Below, piece by piece: positions 35,001-46,599 of a DNA stretch of 64,000 bases (position 1 is its first letter; each line of letters starts with the position of its first letter). The DNA is from Cyclospora cayetanensis (Eukaryota > Apicomplexa > Conoidasida > Eucoccidiorida > Eimeriidae). The stretch lies in contig NW_020312097.1 in NCBI RefSeq assembly GCF_002999335.1, positions 33,637-97,636 on the forward strand. The letters are read 5' to 3'. The notes under the pieces were generated by a model, which saw only the letters and a program-made list of their open reading frames with translations, had not been told where the DNA came from and did no database searches. A program made the position numbers and the translations under genes.

Positions 35001-36195
35001 CGTCGAAGGAGACAGCCTTTCCTCCCCTTTCTTCCTTCTTCTTCTGCGGTAATCGCGTATGTGCATCCTTCTCGACTGCATTCGAGGGTGGGAAAAAATC
35101 GCGTGTGCTGCTGCTGCTGCTGCTGCTGTTGCTGCCTCCTCCCGCGTCGCTAGCTGCTGAGGCAGAAGGCACAGCGGTCTGCTTAGGACCCTTCCAGAAG
35201 GGCAGCGCGCAGCAGCTATCGCTACATCCATTCTCTGCGGAGTTTACAAGCGACGCCAGAGGAGCTGTAACAACAACCCCATACCGCGGATCGCCATATG
35301 TGCAGACAGACACTGAAGACATGCGCGTCTGAGCGCCGCTGTCTTCGGGCAGCGCCCTTCCGGCTTGCCGCGAGTCGTTGACTCGTGCGTTCTCTTGCTG
35401 CTGCTGGTGCTGGTTCTGCCTTGGGAAGGCAGACCAGTCAGCAATCGAGAGCGAGGGTGAAACACCGTCCTGTCTCCAGGGTGCAGCCTCGTAGAGATCT
35501 GCTGGAGAAGGCACTGTGGCTGCAGCAGCTGACTTCAGCAGGTCGAAGGCAGCTGCCCTCTGCTGCTGCTGCTCTTGAAAGCGCAGCGGCAGGGTGTACT
35601 GCTGCAGATTCCAGCAAGAAACAGTCCTAGGCGCCATTGGCAAGGCTGCAAGTCCTCTCAGCGCGTCTGAAGAGAGATCCTTGAGGGCAGCGATTTGTTC
35701 GAAGGATGCAACTCTGGAAGCCGCCTCTTTTTCCGCTGCCAGGATGGCTTGCAGCGCAGACTTCAGATACACGAGACGCAAGCCCCAAGCCAGCAGCAGA
35801 GCAACAGGGATGAAGGTCAGAAGGTACTTCCACTGCAGAAGCACCAGCAACCCTTGGCGCGCACACAGGCACAGAGCTACATTCTTGAAGCGCGTTTCAA
35901 GACACCGCTCGCGGGAGCACCCCTTCTCCCCGCCCTCTTCGTCGACGAGGGCTCTGTGTTCTTCCAGTTCGTACGGGGACAGACTGCGCCTTAGCTTGAG
36001 AGGGCTGCTACTCCTAAAAAAACAATCGAAGCTCGCTGCGGCTTCGAGCGGCAAGTCCGAGACGGCTGCAGCAGGAGCATCCGTGTTCAAATCATGATTC
36101 AAAGCGCTCACACTGCTGCTGCGAGTGTATTGATTCAGATCCGTCTGCCCAACTATGGGCAAGTCTACGGGAAACAGGCCGTCATGAGGAGCCAT
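32054..36195 (-). CDS. GT32 (alpha-1,4-galactosyltransferase-like) type II membrane glycosyltransferase
   Basis: Exon 1 (36195-34482) begins MAPHDGLFPVDLPIVGQTD. It has a membrane anchor near residues 135-155 (LLTFIPVALLLAWGLRLVYL) and a low-complexity stem, then RRVVHFVSGPEPLTQRELW. The donor is TTCGCAG|GTGAGC. Exon 2 (33651-32054) joins in phase. It carries the sugar-nucleotide binding core ADVLRVALVYVEGGVYLDTD with the DXD motif DTD, and later YAVHLYSTQIHNVRG, matching the A4GALT end YAVHVWNKKSQG. It has about 1103 residues, much longer than A4GALT (about 350) because of the stem and Ser-rich inserts. It probably acts in the Golgi; donor and acceptor are unknown. A start at 36306 is open but less likely. 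Confidence 0.85.
34005..34475. repeat. CAGA/AGACAGACA repeat in the glycosyltransferase intron
   Basis: The 830-bp intron 33652-34481 is dominated by cagaaagacagacaag and cagacatacata units. On the minus strand the repeat is open in all three frames for several hundred bases. Confidence 0.9.
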
Positions 36196-38827
36196 TACAG
36201 CTGCAGTTTCTGGTGCAGAAAAGAGCAGGGGGGAGGAAGGCAAGAAGGGAGGCGGAAATAGCGTCGTGAGACTGTATGCTCTCACGCTTTTCGGATACAA
36301 GTACACCGCGAACTCCCAAGGTTCCCCTTCTCAACGGAGCTGCCACGGGGCGCAGTCGCGAGTTGCAACGGTGCCCAGCAAGTGGCCGCCTCCTGAAGTC
36401 TGATTCTTCTTGATCCTCCGTCTACAAATGCAAGAAAACGTCAAGACTTTCAGGAGCTTCCTCTGGGGGCGAAATAAAGCCCCAAAGAGTGCCTCTAAAA
36501 AACAATATTCCCTACACAGGCCTCGTACCCTAAGGCCTTAGCGCTCCTGATGAAGGAGTGGCGAGCTCCCAGCCAAAATTGAGAAAATACAATTAAAAGG
36601 AAGGTGCCAGTTCATGGCGAGGTGTTGCGACGCGTCGGATCGTCAACATGGGACCGGCTCGCTGCCAGACACGCATAGTACAACAAATCGCAGACAATCG
36701 AAACAAAAACGCATGTCTAGGGTTCCCCCTCACTATAAAATGACATTTGCTTCCTTTTTAATCATGAGAGGCAGAATCTTCATGAGCCCTCTGCCCTACT
36801 GCCTCTAGGGTGCTCCCTAATGCCGCCGAGTAGTTGTACATTCACATCCCTGTTTTGTTGCCGTTGCATGTGTTCCAGCATGCCAGCTCCGCGGCTGCTG
36901 CTGTTTCGAAGGTGCATGTACCTCCAACTTCTGCATATCTGCGAACTATTGGGGAGAATTAACTCATAGATGCTGCGATGAGCGCCCCCTGTTGCAAAAC
37001 TTTAGGCTGAACTCATGCATTCACGCCCTAGGATCCGGCGCGCGAACAACCGAGCGCCTTTCTCGCACACAGCCCTCGTGTGCTAGTCTTTGGAGTTGAG
37101 ATATGGGAATCTAATCACCTAATCGAATAATAACGCGTAGTTGAGGCGTTTTCGCCGCGCGACTGTAGAAACACTGACGGGCATATTGCTCGCTTCTCGG
37201 CCGTGCTGAAGACAGAAGACACCCGAAGGGTCCAAACCATCCGTCAGCTTGTTCCGGCCGCTCGCGCTCATACAGATTGGCAAGATGACGGCCCTCTTGA
37301 ATTTGCATGCCATGCTGGTTGTACTGCTGCTCTCCATCTGCACGTGCTCGTTTCTCCGCCCCTCTTTTCCCCAGCTCATCAACAAGAAGGCTCAGGGCTT
37401 CAGAGGCTTTGCAGGCAAACTCGCCGTCATTGGAGATCGACTCAGCCCCTATGTCTCTCTGGCCTGCTTGATAATGGCTGGAGCCACCCTCCTCTTCAGG
37501 GTGTAATGCACCATCCCCAGCATCAGGAGGCACCCCAACACGACTCGTCAGCGAGTGCTCAGAGAGCGTGTTGACTTGTAACTCGCCTTGTCTCACCGGG
37601 GCCCTGAACAGCCCGTGGATATGTGCGAATGAATGTCAGACAAGTTTCGCATCTTCAGAAGAAGCAGCTCTTAGTTCAGTACATTGTTTCCCCTGCCGTT
37701 CTCCCCTTTACACCCTATATCCTCAATAGTCCGGACAGCCAAGAGCAACCACTAGGACGCTTTTCTCGAACCCTTTCCCCCTCAACCCTCCCGTCTTCCG
37801 CCAGCCCCTTGAGAAGCCTTGATGGGCTGCAACGCAAAACTCGACCTCGAAAAGCATTTTCCCGAGGCTTCGAAAACGCAACCGACGTGTTCTCGCCTGA
37901 TGCACTGTACGCACACTTGAGCTGAAAACTGCACTACAGTCCTTGCATGCGATGCTTTTTTCAATGAGATCCTCTCTTCTTTCTTACGTTAAGCCGGTCT
38001 GCAGCAGTAACAGCCCCTGCCCTGCGGGGCTGAAGTCTGCACACTCCCCACATAGGCGGACGGTAGGCTGCCAACTTCTGCCGGTGCACTGGAGCTATCT
38101 AGCCATCATCGCAGCGCCGTGTCTTGGCTTAAAGTGCTGCATTTTAGCAGCTGCGGACGGGCCTGCTCCACCGTAGTTGCTAGCAGCAGCCCGGCTCTGC
38201 TGCTGCTCGCTTCTAGTGTTCTTGCGGCATGCTTAAACTAGAAGCCGTCTTGGCATGTGTCAAAAAAGCGGCTTGCCACACTTTCCCTCACGCGTTGCGC
38301 CCTCGCGAAAGGTTCAGAGGTACACTGCGCTTGCCGCCTCCCTCTTGCCGTTCCCCGTAGATCGCTCTGCTGGGTGCTCCGCAGCAGCCCCCTCCTCCAT
38401 GCGCTACCCATGCATGCCTTCAAGAGGGCCTCTCTTCTACGAGTGTTGCCCATGGTCTCAGACTATTATTGAGGCTCTGTGGCTGCGCGAAGAAGGCTAG
38501 TCGCAGCCGCGGATGAGGGAACGGAAAGAGAGAGCGGCTACTTAAAGAGCCCCTATAGGATTGCTCTTAGCCGTTAGGCCAGCCCTATCAAGAGAAGCCT
38601 GTAGCTCGCCAGGAGCGCAGAGAGCAGCGCTTACGCGAATAGCGTTTCAGTTGCATCCAGGGACGCTACCTCCCCGTTTGTTCTACCCTAGAACGCCTGC
38701 TGCTGCTGCAGCTGCCACGGTGTGGTGTACGTACACGCGGTTGCCGCATGGCCACTCCCTCGAATCACTGCACCAACGCAACATTGCGTGCGGGCAAACG
38801 AGCAGTGCAGCTAATCCAGCTGAAGTC
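36196..38827. other. Intergenic region between the GT32 and MFS genes
   Basis: Repeat-poor sequence with mid-range GC. The longest frame is 37111-37596 on the minus strand (161 codons, hydrophilic, no recognised motif), overlapped by a hydrophobic 85-codon frame on the plus strand (37249-37506). I cannot support either as a gene. The region should include the GT32 promoter and the MFS 3' UTR. Confidence 0.45.
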
Positions 38828-41800
38828 TTAGAGGATTTGCGGCAGCAGCTCTTGGCTGCGCCTCTTCCAGCGCATGAGCAGCAGCAGGAGCACCTGCGAG
38901 ACGCTGACCATCCCCATGAGCATCCACAGACCTGCTCTGTAGGAACCTGCAGAGCACGTGTACCGGCAACATGCGAGCTAGCGGGCAAAAGAATTTGCAT
39001 CTTTTGGAGCTGGTGGGTGGTGGCGGTAGTGCAGCAGCGCACTGCAGACTGCGCCTCTCCTCCCTTAAAAAGCGGCTGGTCGAGTTGTTGCCATGCCAAA
39101 ACTCCCTCGAACGCGCTGCAGCGCTGCAGGGGCCCCCCGACTCGCGAAACTTTCTTGATTGGCATTTTTTCGGTGTTCGCAAGCCAAGCCAGAGAAGCCT
39201 TTGCTTTCTGGCGAAGCTGTTGACGCTAGCCTTGAGCAGTTAAGGCTCCAACTTGAGCGCGTGCATGCGGAGTAAGAGGATCGAGGGGCAACAGGGGGAT
39301 GCGAGAGCCTCACCAGTTTGTGTCGTGATGAAGCCAAATGCTGGAATTGTCGAACCGACGGCGAGGCTTTTGGAGGCTTCTAAAATCGCGTAAGCCACAC
39401 CAAGAGCGGCGGGGAAGCTGCTGAGGAGAAGCGCAGCAGCAGCAGCAGAAGCAAGAGCTCGGCAGGAGCAGCAGAAGCAAGAGCTCAGCAGGAGCAGCAG
39501 CAGGAATGCGAGTGTAGAGAAAGCCTCAAGGGCATAGTGCGTACAAAGGGGGCCTTAGTGCGGTGTCTGTCTGCATATATATATATGTATATATATGTAT
39601 ATATGTATATATATATGTATATATATGTATATATGTATATATATATATATATGTATATAGGGTGCAGAGCGTGTGAAGGCGTTGGGGTAGAAGCCTCTGG
39701 TGGCTTTTTTGTGTAGTATGTTGGCTTTTCGGCGCACTTACCGAACCGTTTCTGCCACACCAGCCAGCAGAACGGGAGGCACGATCGCCTCAGCCGTCCC
39801 TAGCAGGAGCGCTACTGTGACTCCCCACGACTGCGCATCTGCCGCGGCAGCAGCCTGAGAAGCGGATTTGGTGGAGTTGTCATTGCGCAGCGTTCCCAAG
39901 CCTAAGCCTACTGAGGCTTCTGCTGCAGCTGGCGAGGCGGACCCTTCAGCGCTTACCGAAGCACCCAGAAAACTTCCCAACAACTCCCCTTTCCACCCGC
40001 CAAGCATCCAATTCTGCTGAGACTCGAAGCACTCACTACTCGTCTGCTGCTGCAGCTCTCGCTGCTGCAGCGAAATCGTGCCCGTGAGTGCCAAAGCCAC
40101 CAACAAAGTGGCGCCAAACAACAGCGGCAGACTTCCACCCATTCTGTCGACTGCACACGCCACGAATGGCAGCAGCAACATCGCCGTTACTGCAGCATGC
40201 ATAGAAGCCGGCGCAGCACACACGCACTCACACATGCAAACACACACACACAAACACATGCACACAAACACACAAACACACTGCATCCCTCTTGAGCATG
40301 AAGGCAGCCCTTCGAAAAGGACATAAAGAGCTTCCAGATAAGACACCCGAAACACTACAAAACGTGCGACAAAAAGGGGCAAGCCAAAGCGTGCCAAAAA
40401 ATCCAACGCTCAACCGGAAGAAGGGCCTCATATGAGCAGCAGCAGTTCTTTGCGCGAGGCGCCAAGAAGGTTCTTCGAGAACTCGCAGCAGCAAGCGTCG
40501 CGGCTCACTCACATGTAACGACAGCCCCCAAGAAAAAGGCTCTAAACGTGGAAGTCTGATACACCAGAAAGAAAATCGAAGAGGCAAAGGCCATAAAGCA
40601 GTGCAGCGCAGCGAGCAGCAGAGCATGCACAGCAGCAAGGCTCCAAAACTCCTTGGTGAGGCTTTTGCTGCTACGCAGCAATCGCGTCCACGCCGCGCGC
40701 ACAGCCTGCAAGCACCAGCTGCAGCAGCCGCTGCAGCAGCCGCTGCAGCTGCTGCTGCTGCTGCTGCTTCTGCGCAGCTGCCTCTGACGCCTCTGGCGAG
40801 GGGCCTCTGCTGCTGCAGCAGCTGCTGCTGTGCAGCAGGGAGCAGGAGGAGCAGTTTTTTTTCGCGCTGCATCCGCCTCCAGCGACGCACATCTCCTGCT
40901 ATTCCTGCGCTTGCTCTGCTCTTGCTGCTGCTCTTGCTGCTGCTCTTGCTGCTGCTCTTGCTGCTGCTCCTCTGCTGGCTTCGACAGGGAAGCAGTCTCC
41001 TGCGTTATCCCTCGAGATGCGTGAAACTTGCGAAACAACAGTTGCATTGCCTGGCTGTCTTCCGTCGGGAGCGACAACGAAGAACGCATGCGCTCAACTC
41101 CCCCTGCTGTGGATTCTGCTGAAGGCTCTCCAACAGCTGACACGACAGACTGCCTGTTCGATGCAACCCCCAAGTCTGCAGCTTCCCCAACCAAGGCGGA
41201 ATTGCTCCCTTGCGTTGTCGCGCTGCTGCTGTTACGGATTTCCTTCAAACCGCCTGACTGGATGCTGCTGCTCTTGCTGCTGCTAATGCTGCTGCTCTTG
41301 CTGCTATTGCTGCTCAGGCTGGAGCTTGGGACGATTACAGTAGGCTGCATGGGGAAGCCGCTGCTGCTGAATCTGCTGCTGCCGCTCCTACCAAGGCTGC
41401 TGTCAACGCTCTTGCTGCTACTACTGCTGCTGCTCCTACTGCTGAGACCACTGCAACTGCCAACACTTCTTTGCCGCAGCGGTTTCACGGCTTCTCCCCA
41501 ATTCGGCAAAAAAGAAAGACTCTTCCCCTCCACGACCTTTGCAGTGGAACCTGTGAAGGGAGCAGGAGCCTCCTGTGCTGCTGCATGCAGCTCCCGTTGA
41601 ATAATGGCATGGCTCTCCACGCTGCCTTCCACCCCAACACGTTCCTCTGCATAAGCGTGCCTGTTCTCGCCTCCTGCTCCTGCTTCTGCTGCTTCTCCTG
41701 CTGTTTCTCCTGCTGCTGCTTCTGCTGCTGCTGCTGCTGCTGCTCCTGCTCCTGCTGCTGCTTCTGCTGCCTGCTGCGCTGCTAGAGCCTGGTGGATTTG

Positions 41801-43591
41801 CTCCTCTTCTTGCTCTTCTGCCCGAAACACGTGCACGATGTATTCCGTCTCAGTCTGGAAGGCCACTCCAAGCGGTGACTCCCGCTGCGAGGCGCTGCTG
41901 CCTTCTCCTCTGCCGCTGCCTTCTCCTCTGCTGCTGCCAACACATGGCAGAGAGGACTGCCTTGCAAGTTCGGAAGAACGGCCAGCTACGGCTGCCTTTG
42001 CGGCGACACTTTTTTCTCGCATCTGCTGCCGAGGCTCGGAAGTCTGCGGTAGGCGCGGCAGAGGACTGCGAAGCCATACGGCTCCTGGTGCTTCTGCTGC
42101 CTCTGCAGTCAGACATACAGAGGCTGAGAAGGAGGAGACAGGAGGCGCTGCTGCGCGTGCTGGAAAGGCAGCAGAAGAAGCAGGAGGGGGGGGGCAGAAC
42201 GCAGGCAGGAATGCCTTCCGGTGCGAATCGGAGAGCAAGGAAGTCTGTGCACTGTCTGCTACCTCCCCGAAGGAGCTGCTGCGAACGTCGCTGCTTGCCC
42301 ACAAGTTTCTCAAGGCATCTTGCACGATCTTACGCTTGAAAGGGCTGAGTTTGGTGGCTCCTCGACTAAAGGCCTCTTCTCTTTGCGCCGCGGCTGGGGG
42401 AGGCTCGCTCTTCGGGCAGACGTTTCCAAAGACTTCTCTCGAGGCTGCAGAACGTCGGCGAGAAAGCTCTGCAGCAGCCGCTCGCGGCAAAGGGCGCTGC
42501 GGCGAGCTCCTCCTCCTGGCTACAGGCGCAAGAAAGAGGGCTGCAGCTCCAACAGGCACTGCACTGAGCAGCGCAGAGAACAGCAGAAGCACTTTCAACG
42601 CGGCGGCGTCCAAGTCTCGTTGCAGGGGGGCGGGAGAAGGATCGCCAGTTCCTGAGCCGCCGGCTCCGCTGCTGCCCGCCTGCAAGTAGCTAGCCACGCC
42701 TTCCGCAGCTAGCGGCATGAGCCGTCCGACGAGTTTCGCCAGCGTCGCGCCGCACACGACGGCTGCCATGGCTGCCGCTGTCCAGTGGGGGAAGGCGAAG
42801 GCTGCAATGGCGCGCTGAAGGATCACAACAACCCCACCACCCAGGCCTGCAGCCGCTGTAGCGACTGCGGCAGCAAGGAGGCTGCCTTGCGAGAGAGCTG
42901 CTGCAAGGGAAAGCTGGGAAAGCCAAGCTGCCCCCGCCACAATGCAGAGGACAGAAGGCGCAGTCGAAGGAGCGCGGAAGAGAGCTGCGGCTAGAGGGGC
43001 AGCTGCGAAGCTGCCTGCGTCAAGACACCCCAGCAAGGTGCCATGCAGTCGCTGGCTGTACGCCAGCGTTTCGCGCTGCTCGAGGAGCAGCTGCGCAGCC
43101 GCGAAGGCGTGTCGAAAGAAATGAGGACCTGCCCCCGCAACGGACAAGAGGAAAAGAGCCATCCAGGCAGTGGAGGGAGGCTTCCCGCGGTCGGATTCAC
43201 GGCTCTCATCCTCAGGATCCGAAGGCATCCGCAAGTGAGCGCTGTCTGCAGAAGCGAGGCTGCCGCAGTGGCTTCCCGCGCTCCGGCTCCGACTGCCGCT
43301 ACAGCGCCGCGTGCATGCAGCGAAGTCTCTGCATGCGCGGCGGCTCTCCAGACAGCCGTGCCGCCCCTGCCTGCCGCGCTGGCTGCTGGAGGCACCGCTG
43401 TCGAAGCATCGCGGATCCGCCGTCAAACACAAATTCTGATCCTCAGAGCTGCGCCTCCTCCTCCCGCCAAGAAGAAAACCAAGGAAGTCGCGCCTGCAGC
43501 TGTGAGACTTCGAGGAGGACGTAGTCAGTGCTGCTGGGATATCCTTGAGAAGCAGGTAGGGGCAGGCAGGCTCAGTGCGCGTGTCTTCCAT
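38828..43591 (-). CDS. Major facilitator superfamily transporter, four exons
   Basis: Exon 1 (43591-40513) begins MEDTRTEPACPYLLLKD. It encodes six membrane spans, starting WMALFLLSVAGAGPHFFRHA, and a very long low-complexity loop with Ser, Ala and (EQQQ)n runs. The second half starts LTKEFWSLAAVHALLLAALH. Exon 2 (40189-39742) has PFVACAVDRMGGSLPLLFGA, the MFS-type loop with D-R-M-G. Exon 3 (39417-39314) has ILEASKSLAVGSTIPAFGFI. Exon 4 (38946-38828) gives GSYRAGLWMLMGMVSVSQVL and a basic tail before TAA. All phases agree, giving 1249 residues, more than twice a usual MFS carrier because of the central loop. The substrate is unknown. An apicomplexan amino-acid carrier (ApiAT) type is possible but not shown by the sequence. 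Confidence 0.8.
39585..39662. repeat. (TATATATG)n microsatellite in an MFS intron
   Basis: A short TA-rich microsatellite lies in the intron between exons 2 and 3 of the MFS transporter gene. Confidence 0.85.
40210..40285. repeat. (CA)n / CAAACA microsatellite in an MFS intron
   Basis: A CA-rich tract lies in intron 1 of the MFS gene (40190-40512). On the coding strand it is TG-rich, like the TOR introns. Confidence 0.85.
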
Positions 43592-45634
43592 GACGATGCA
43601 TTCTCGGCACCCGCACCAGCAATGCAGCATCAAATCCTCGTTAACCCCCCGTGCTGCTCGCTCGCGCGAAAGAAGCCGCTGTCGCAGTGTAGCAGCCAGA
43701 CGGGCCGTCTTCTCCTATGAAACCTTGCTGGGGTGGCGGCGCACTGCAGGCGCAAAGAGAGCAAGGAACAAGAGGCAAACGTTTCTGCTTTCGACACGAC
43801 CCCATGTACAGCCCCTCGAATGGCGGCTAAGTATGCTGCCACGCGGCAGCCAAACAACGTTCGACCTGCGCAGGCGCCTGCTCCTCGCGGTGTATGTACA
43901 CCTCCTCCTTGCAAGTGCTGGCGCCGCAAGGTGCAGCAAGATGCTGCAAGATGCAGCGATGAAACACCGCTACCACTCCCCCAAGTGAACAAAGACTTGG
44001 AAAGACGCCGACTGAGCACCGAATGTCCATACACTCTGCTCTCCCAGCACCAGCAGAAGCAGCAGCAACTGCAACCGCGACAGATATCCAATGATCGAAG
44101 CCTGGGGCAGGCAGCAAGGGGATCGCTCTTGCTTACTCCTGTAAAAAACTTAATGAAAGAAACGTCAAAAGAGCAGGTATCCGGAAGTATAGCAATTTCC
44201 GTATCTAACGGAGTCCACGAAGCCACCTGAGGGGGCCCCTAGCCGAGGGGGCCCTTTGGACACCCGCAGGGGCGGGTTTTGTAGACCGTACATGCAGCAC
44301 GCTGCTTAAGCCACAGGCACAGTTGCTAGACCTATTTATCTGTACATGATTCGCTTTAAATGCGGTTAATGGGTGGAATCGCGCGAATTCAAGTCCGCCT
44401 CTCTCTTTGCACAACCTGGCTGGCCTTCCGAGGAAACCGAGACCAAGATTTTGACGTACATATCTCCACACATAATTATTGAACTGCAGAATCCAGGTGC
44501 TACTGCTTGCCTATTTTCGCCTAGAGTCTGAGCACTACCGGTACGCACACTTTTTGCTTGGGACGCCTTTTCCCTACTGCATCCAGGGGGCAGGCGCCCT
44601 TACCAGGCCCTCTTAGTTTGGTCTTGGCGAAGTTTCTTGCAGGGGATTCCTCCTACGCGCACTTATGTCACGCAACGCTGTGCTCAAGCTCCCGCTATGA
44701 GTCAATCGTAATTCCATGCATAGGTCACTGTTACGGTCCCCGCCACCAGTAGCGTTTGCAATGGAGCTAAGTGTAACTACGAAAGGCACGCTAACCTGAC
44801 CGAGCTTTGAGCGCAAATACGGTATCTCTCCTCTCCTCAGGCGTAGGACCCTATGGCCTCTCTCGATTCACGGGTATGAGAGGCCGCTTAATTCGGAGTC
44901 AGGTTTTAGCCATCTTTTGAATTCGCAATTCTGGACAGTGGCGGGCTAGTCTCAAGGCCCCCTACAGCCGTTTCACTTGGAACGTTGAGCTGGCTAACCC
45001 TCGTCTTTACACTAAACCTCAACGTGCACGATTTGCGAGCCATAACAAAAATTGAACAGATCCGCTTCGGCTTGTGTGAATCAGTAGGGACTGGCCAACC
45101 CCAATAGCCGATATACAAGAACTACTGCTACTTGTTAGGTCACCAACAGTCTCAGTAGAGACTGGCCGTCGTGCAAAGTAGCACCGACATGGTGATTCAG
45201 AAAAGGAAACTGAGTTCGATTCTGAAAAGTCCGGAAGGATTCGTAGCACAAAGAGTTGAGAGCGTCTGGACGGCATTGAGATCCTGTATGTTAAAACTAC
45301 CATAAACAGCCAGTGCGAAAGATCAAAGGAGCGAGGGGTAACCAAAGAGTTCCGTTAGCTTCCCTTCTCGCATGCATGAATCCTTACTCCAAAGCACTCG
45401 ATCCAGCGTTAGGGATTTCATGCACCGTCTTGCGATACTACGCTTCCTGCACTATGCATTGCTTCTATGGATTGCTACTCAAAGTTGGGGGGTGTCTTTC
45501 CAATCAGGGAGTTCCGCGATCATTTTCTGCTCTGCAACGCAGTCCGTTTGGAGCTCACTCCACGCTGCAAAATACAGCGTAACGTACATATCCCCTCAAA
45601 GGGTTTACGTGCACTGTAAATACATTGTCCCCTA
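43592..45634. other. Upstream region of the MFS gene
   Basis: 43592-44230 still shows short CAG-type runs and may include 5' UTR or an unrecognised first exon of the MFS gene. 44230-45634 is repeat-free, with only short frames and no recognisable product. Confidence 0.4.
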
Positions 45635-45707
45635 TCCGTTGTAGTCTAGGTGGTTAGGATACGCGGCTCTCACCCGCGCGACCCGGGTTCAAGTCCCGGC
45701 AGCGGAA
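45635..45707 (+). tRNA. tRNA-Glu (anticodon CUC)
   Basis: A 73-base cloverleaf can be drawn. The acceptor stem TCCGTTG pairs with CAGCGGA (one G-T pair), and the discriminator base is A. The D arm is TCTAGGTGGTTAGGA. The anticodon stem CGCGG/CCGCG encloses CTCTCAC with anticodon CTC. The T arm CCCGG-GTTCAAG-CCGGG type is complete. The sequence closely resembles eukaryotic nuclear tRNA-Glu (CTAGTGGTTAGGAT, then GGTTCGA in others). No intron is present. It stands alone between the MFS and ENT genes. Confidence 0.95.
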
Positions 45708-46599
45708 TTTCGTGTTTTCTCCTCTCTTTTCCTGCCAGATGAGCCGTAATTGGATATAGCCTATTGATGGGATAGTTTGGGTTTTACTCGCGTGTTTCTG
45801 CTTGCCTTCAACTCTTAGGAGAGTTAGCGTACAATGGATCACGATGAGTCAAGTCACTTGCGTCATTACCGTTGTCGCGACCCTCGAGCAAGGGAGCCTG
45901 GTGCTGAGAAATACTTCTACAAACCCTCTTAATCTTTGAATTCAAAATCCGATTTACCCAGACACGGTTTGAGGCACGATGATCATGAGCAACCCGAGTG
46001 AAACACGAGACAGGGTAGGGGGCGCCGGCTGTACGTACAGTCCGGAAATGCAGTTTCCGGCGACGTCGGCGTCTAATAAACAAGAAAACGATGTGGTTCC
46101 CCCAGCCTACTACTGACGTGCTTTTAGCAAATGTAATGCCAGTAATACTGAAAAACGTAATATTCTTTTCACGGTGCATGTCTCCCCACGCGCATCCGAT
46201 TGTGGCTCTTGATACTGCTCCTCGACCCAGGCCCATGCAGGGGAGTGCTTCTTCGACTCCTGCGGCGATTCGGACTTCGCTTTACGCCAATTAGTGTCTT
46301 TCTCTTTGCCGGCTGCATCAAGTAGGGCTTTGAGCAACCCTTACCCCATGTCTCTCGGTGGTAACCCCTCTCGTTTGTCTGTCGCTGCAGCAGTCGTCCC
46401 CTCAATGTCGGGTCGGTTTCCGGCCATCCCTCGCCCCCTGACGCCTTCCCCTTGCTTCCTGCAGCATTTGCTGCACGAATTCGTGTTGTCTGCGGGAAGG
46501 GACGGCAGTTCTGCTCTTCGCAGCTGGTCGGCCCCTCGCGCGCACCGAGCTGCATGGGGTGTACTTGCCAGCGCGCGGGAGTAGGGTGTAGGATTCAAG
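45708..46599. other. Spacer between the tRNA and ENT genes
   Basis: No gene is seen. A Pol III T-run terminator is not obvious immediately after the tRNA: only short T runs (ttt at 45708-45710 and tttt at 45716-45719) follow. Part of this stretch should be the ENT promoter and 5' UTR. Confidence 0.4.

Noticed and set aside
37111..37596. 161-codon minus-strand frame
   Set aside because: It has acceptable composition but no motif, no splice context and no family; not enough to call a gene.
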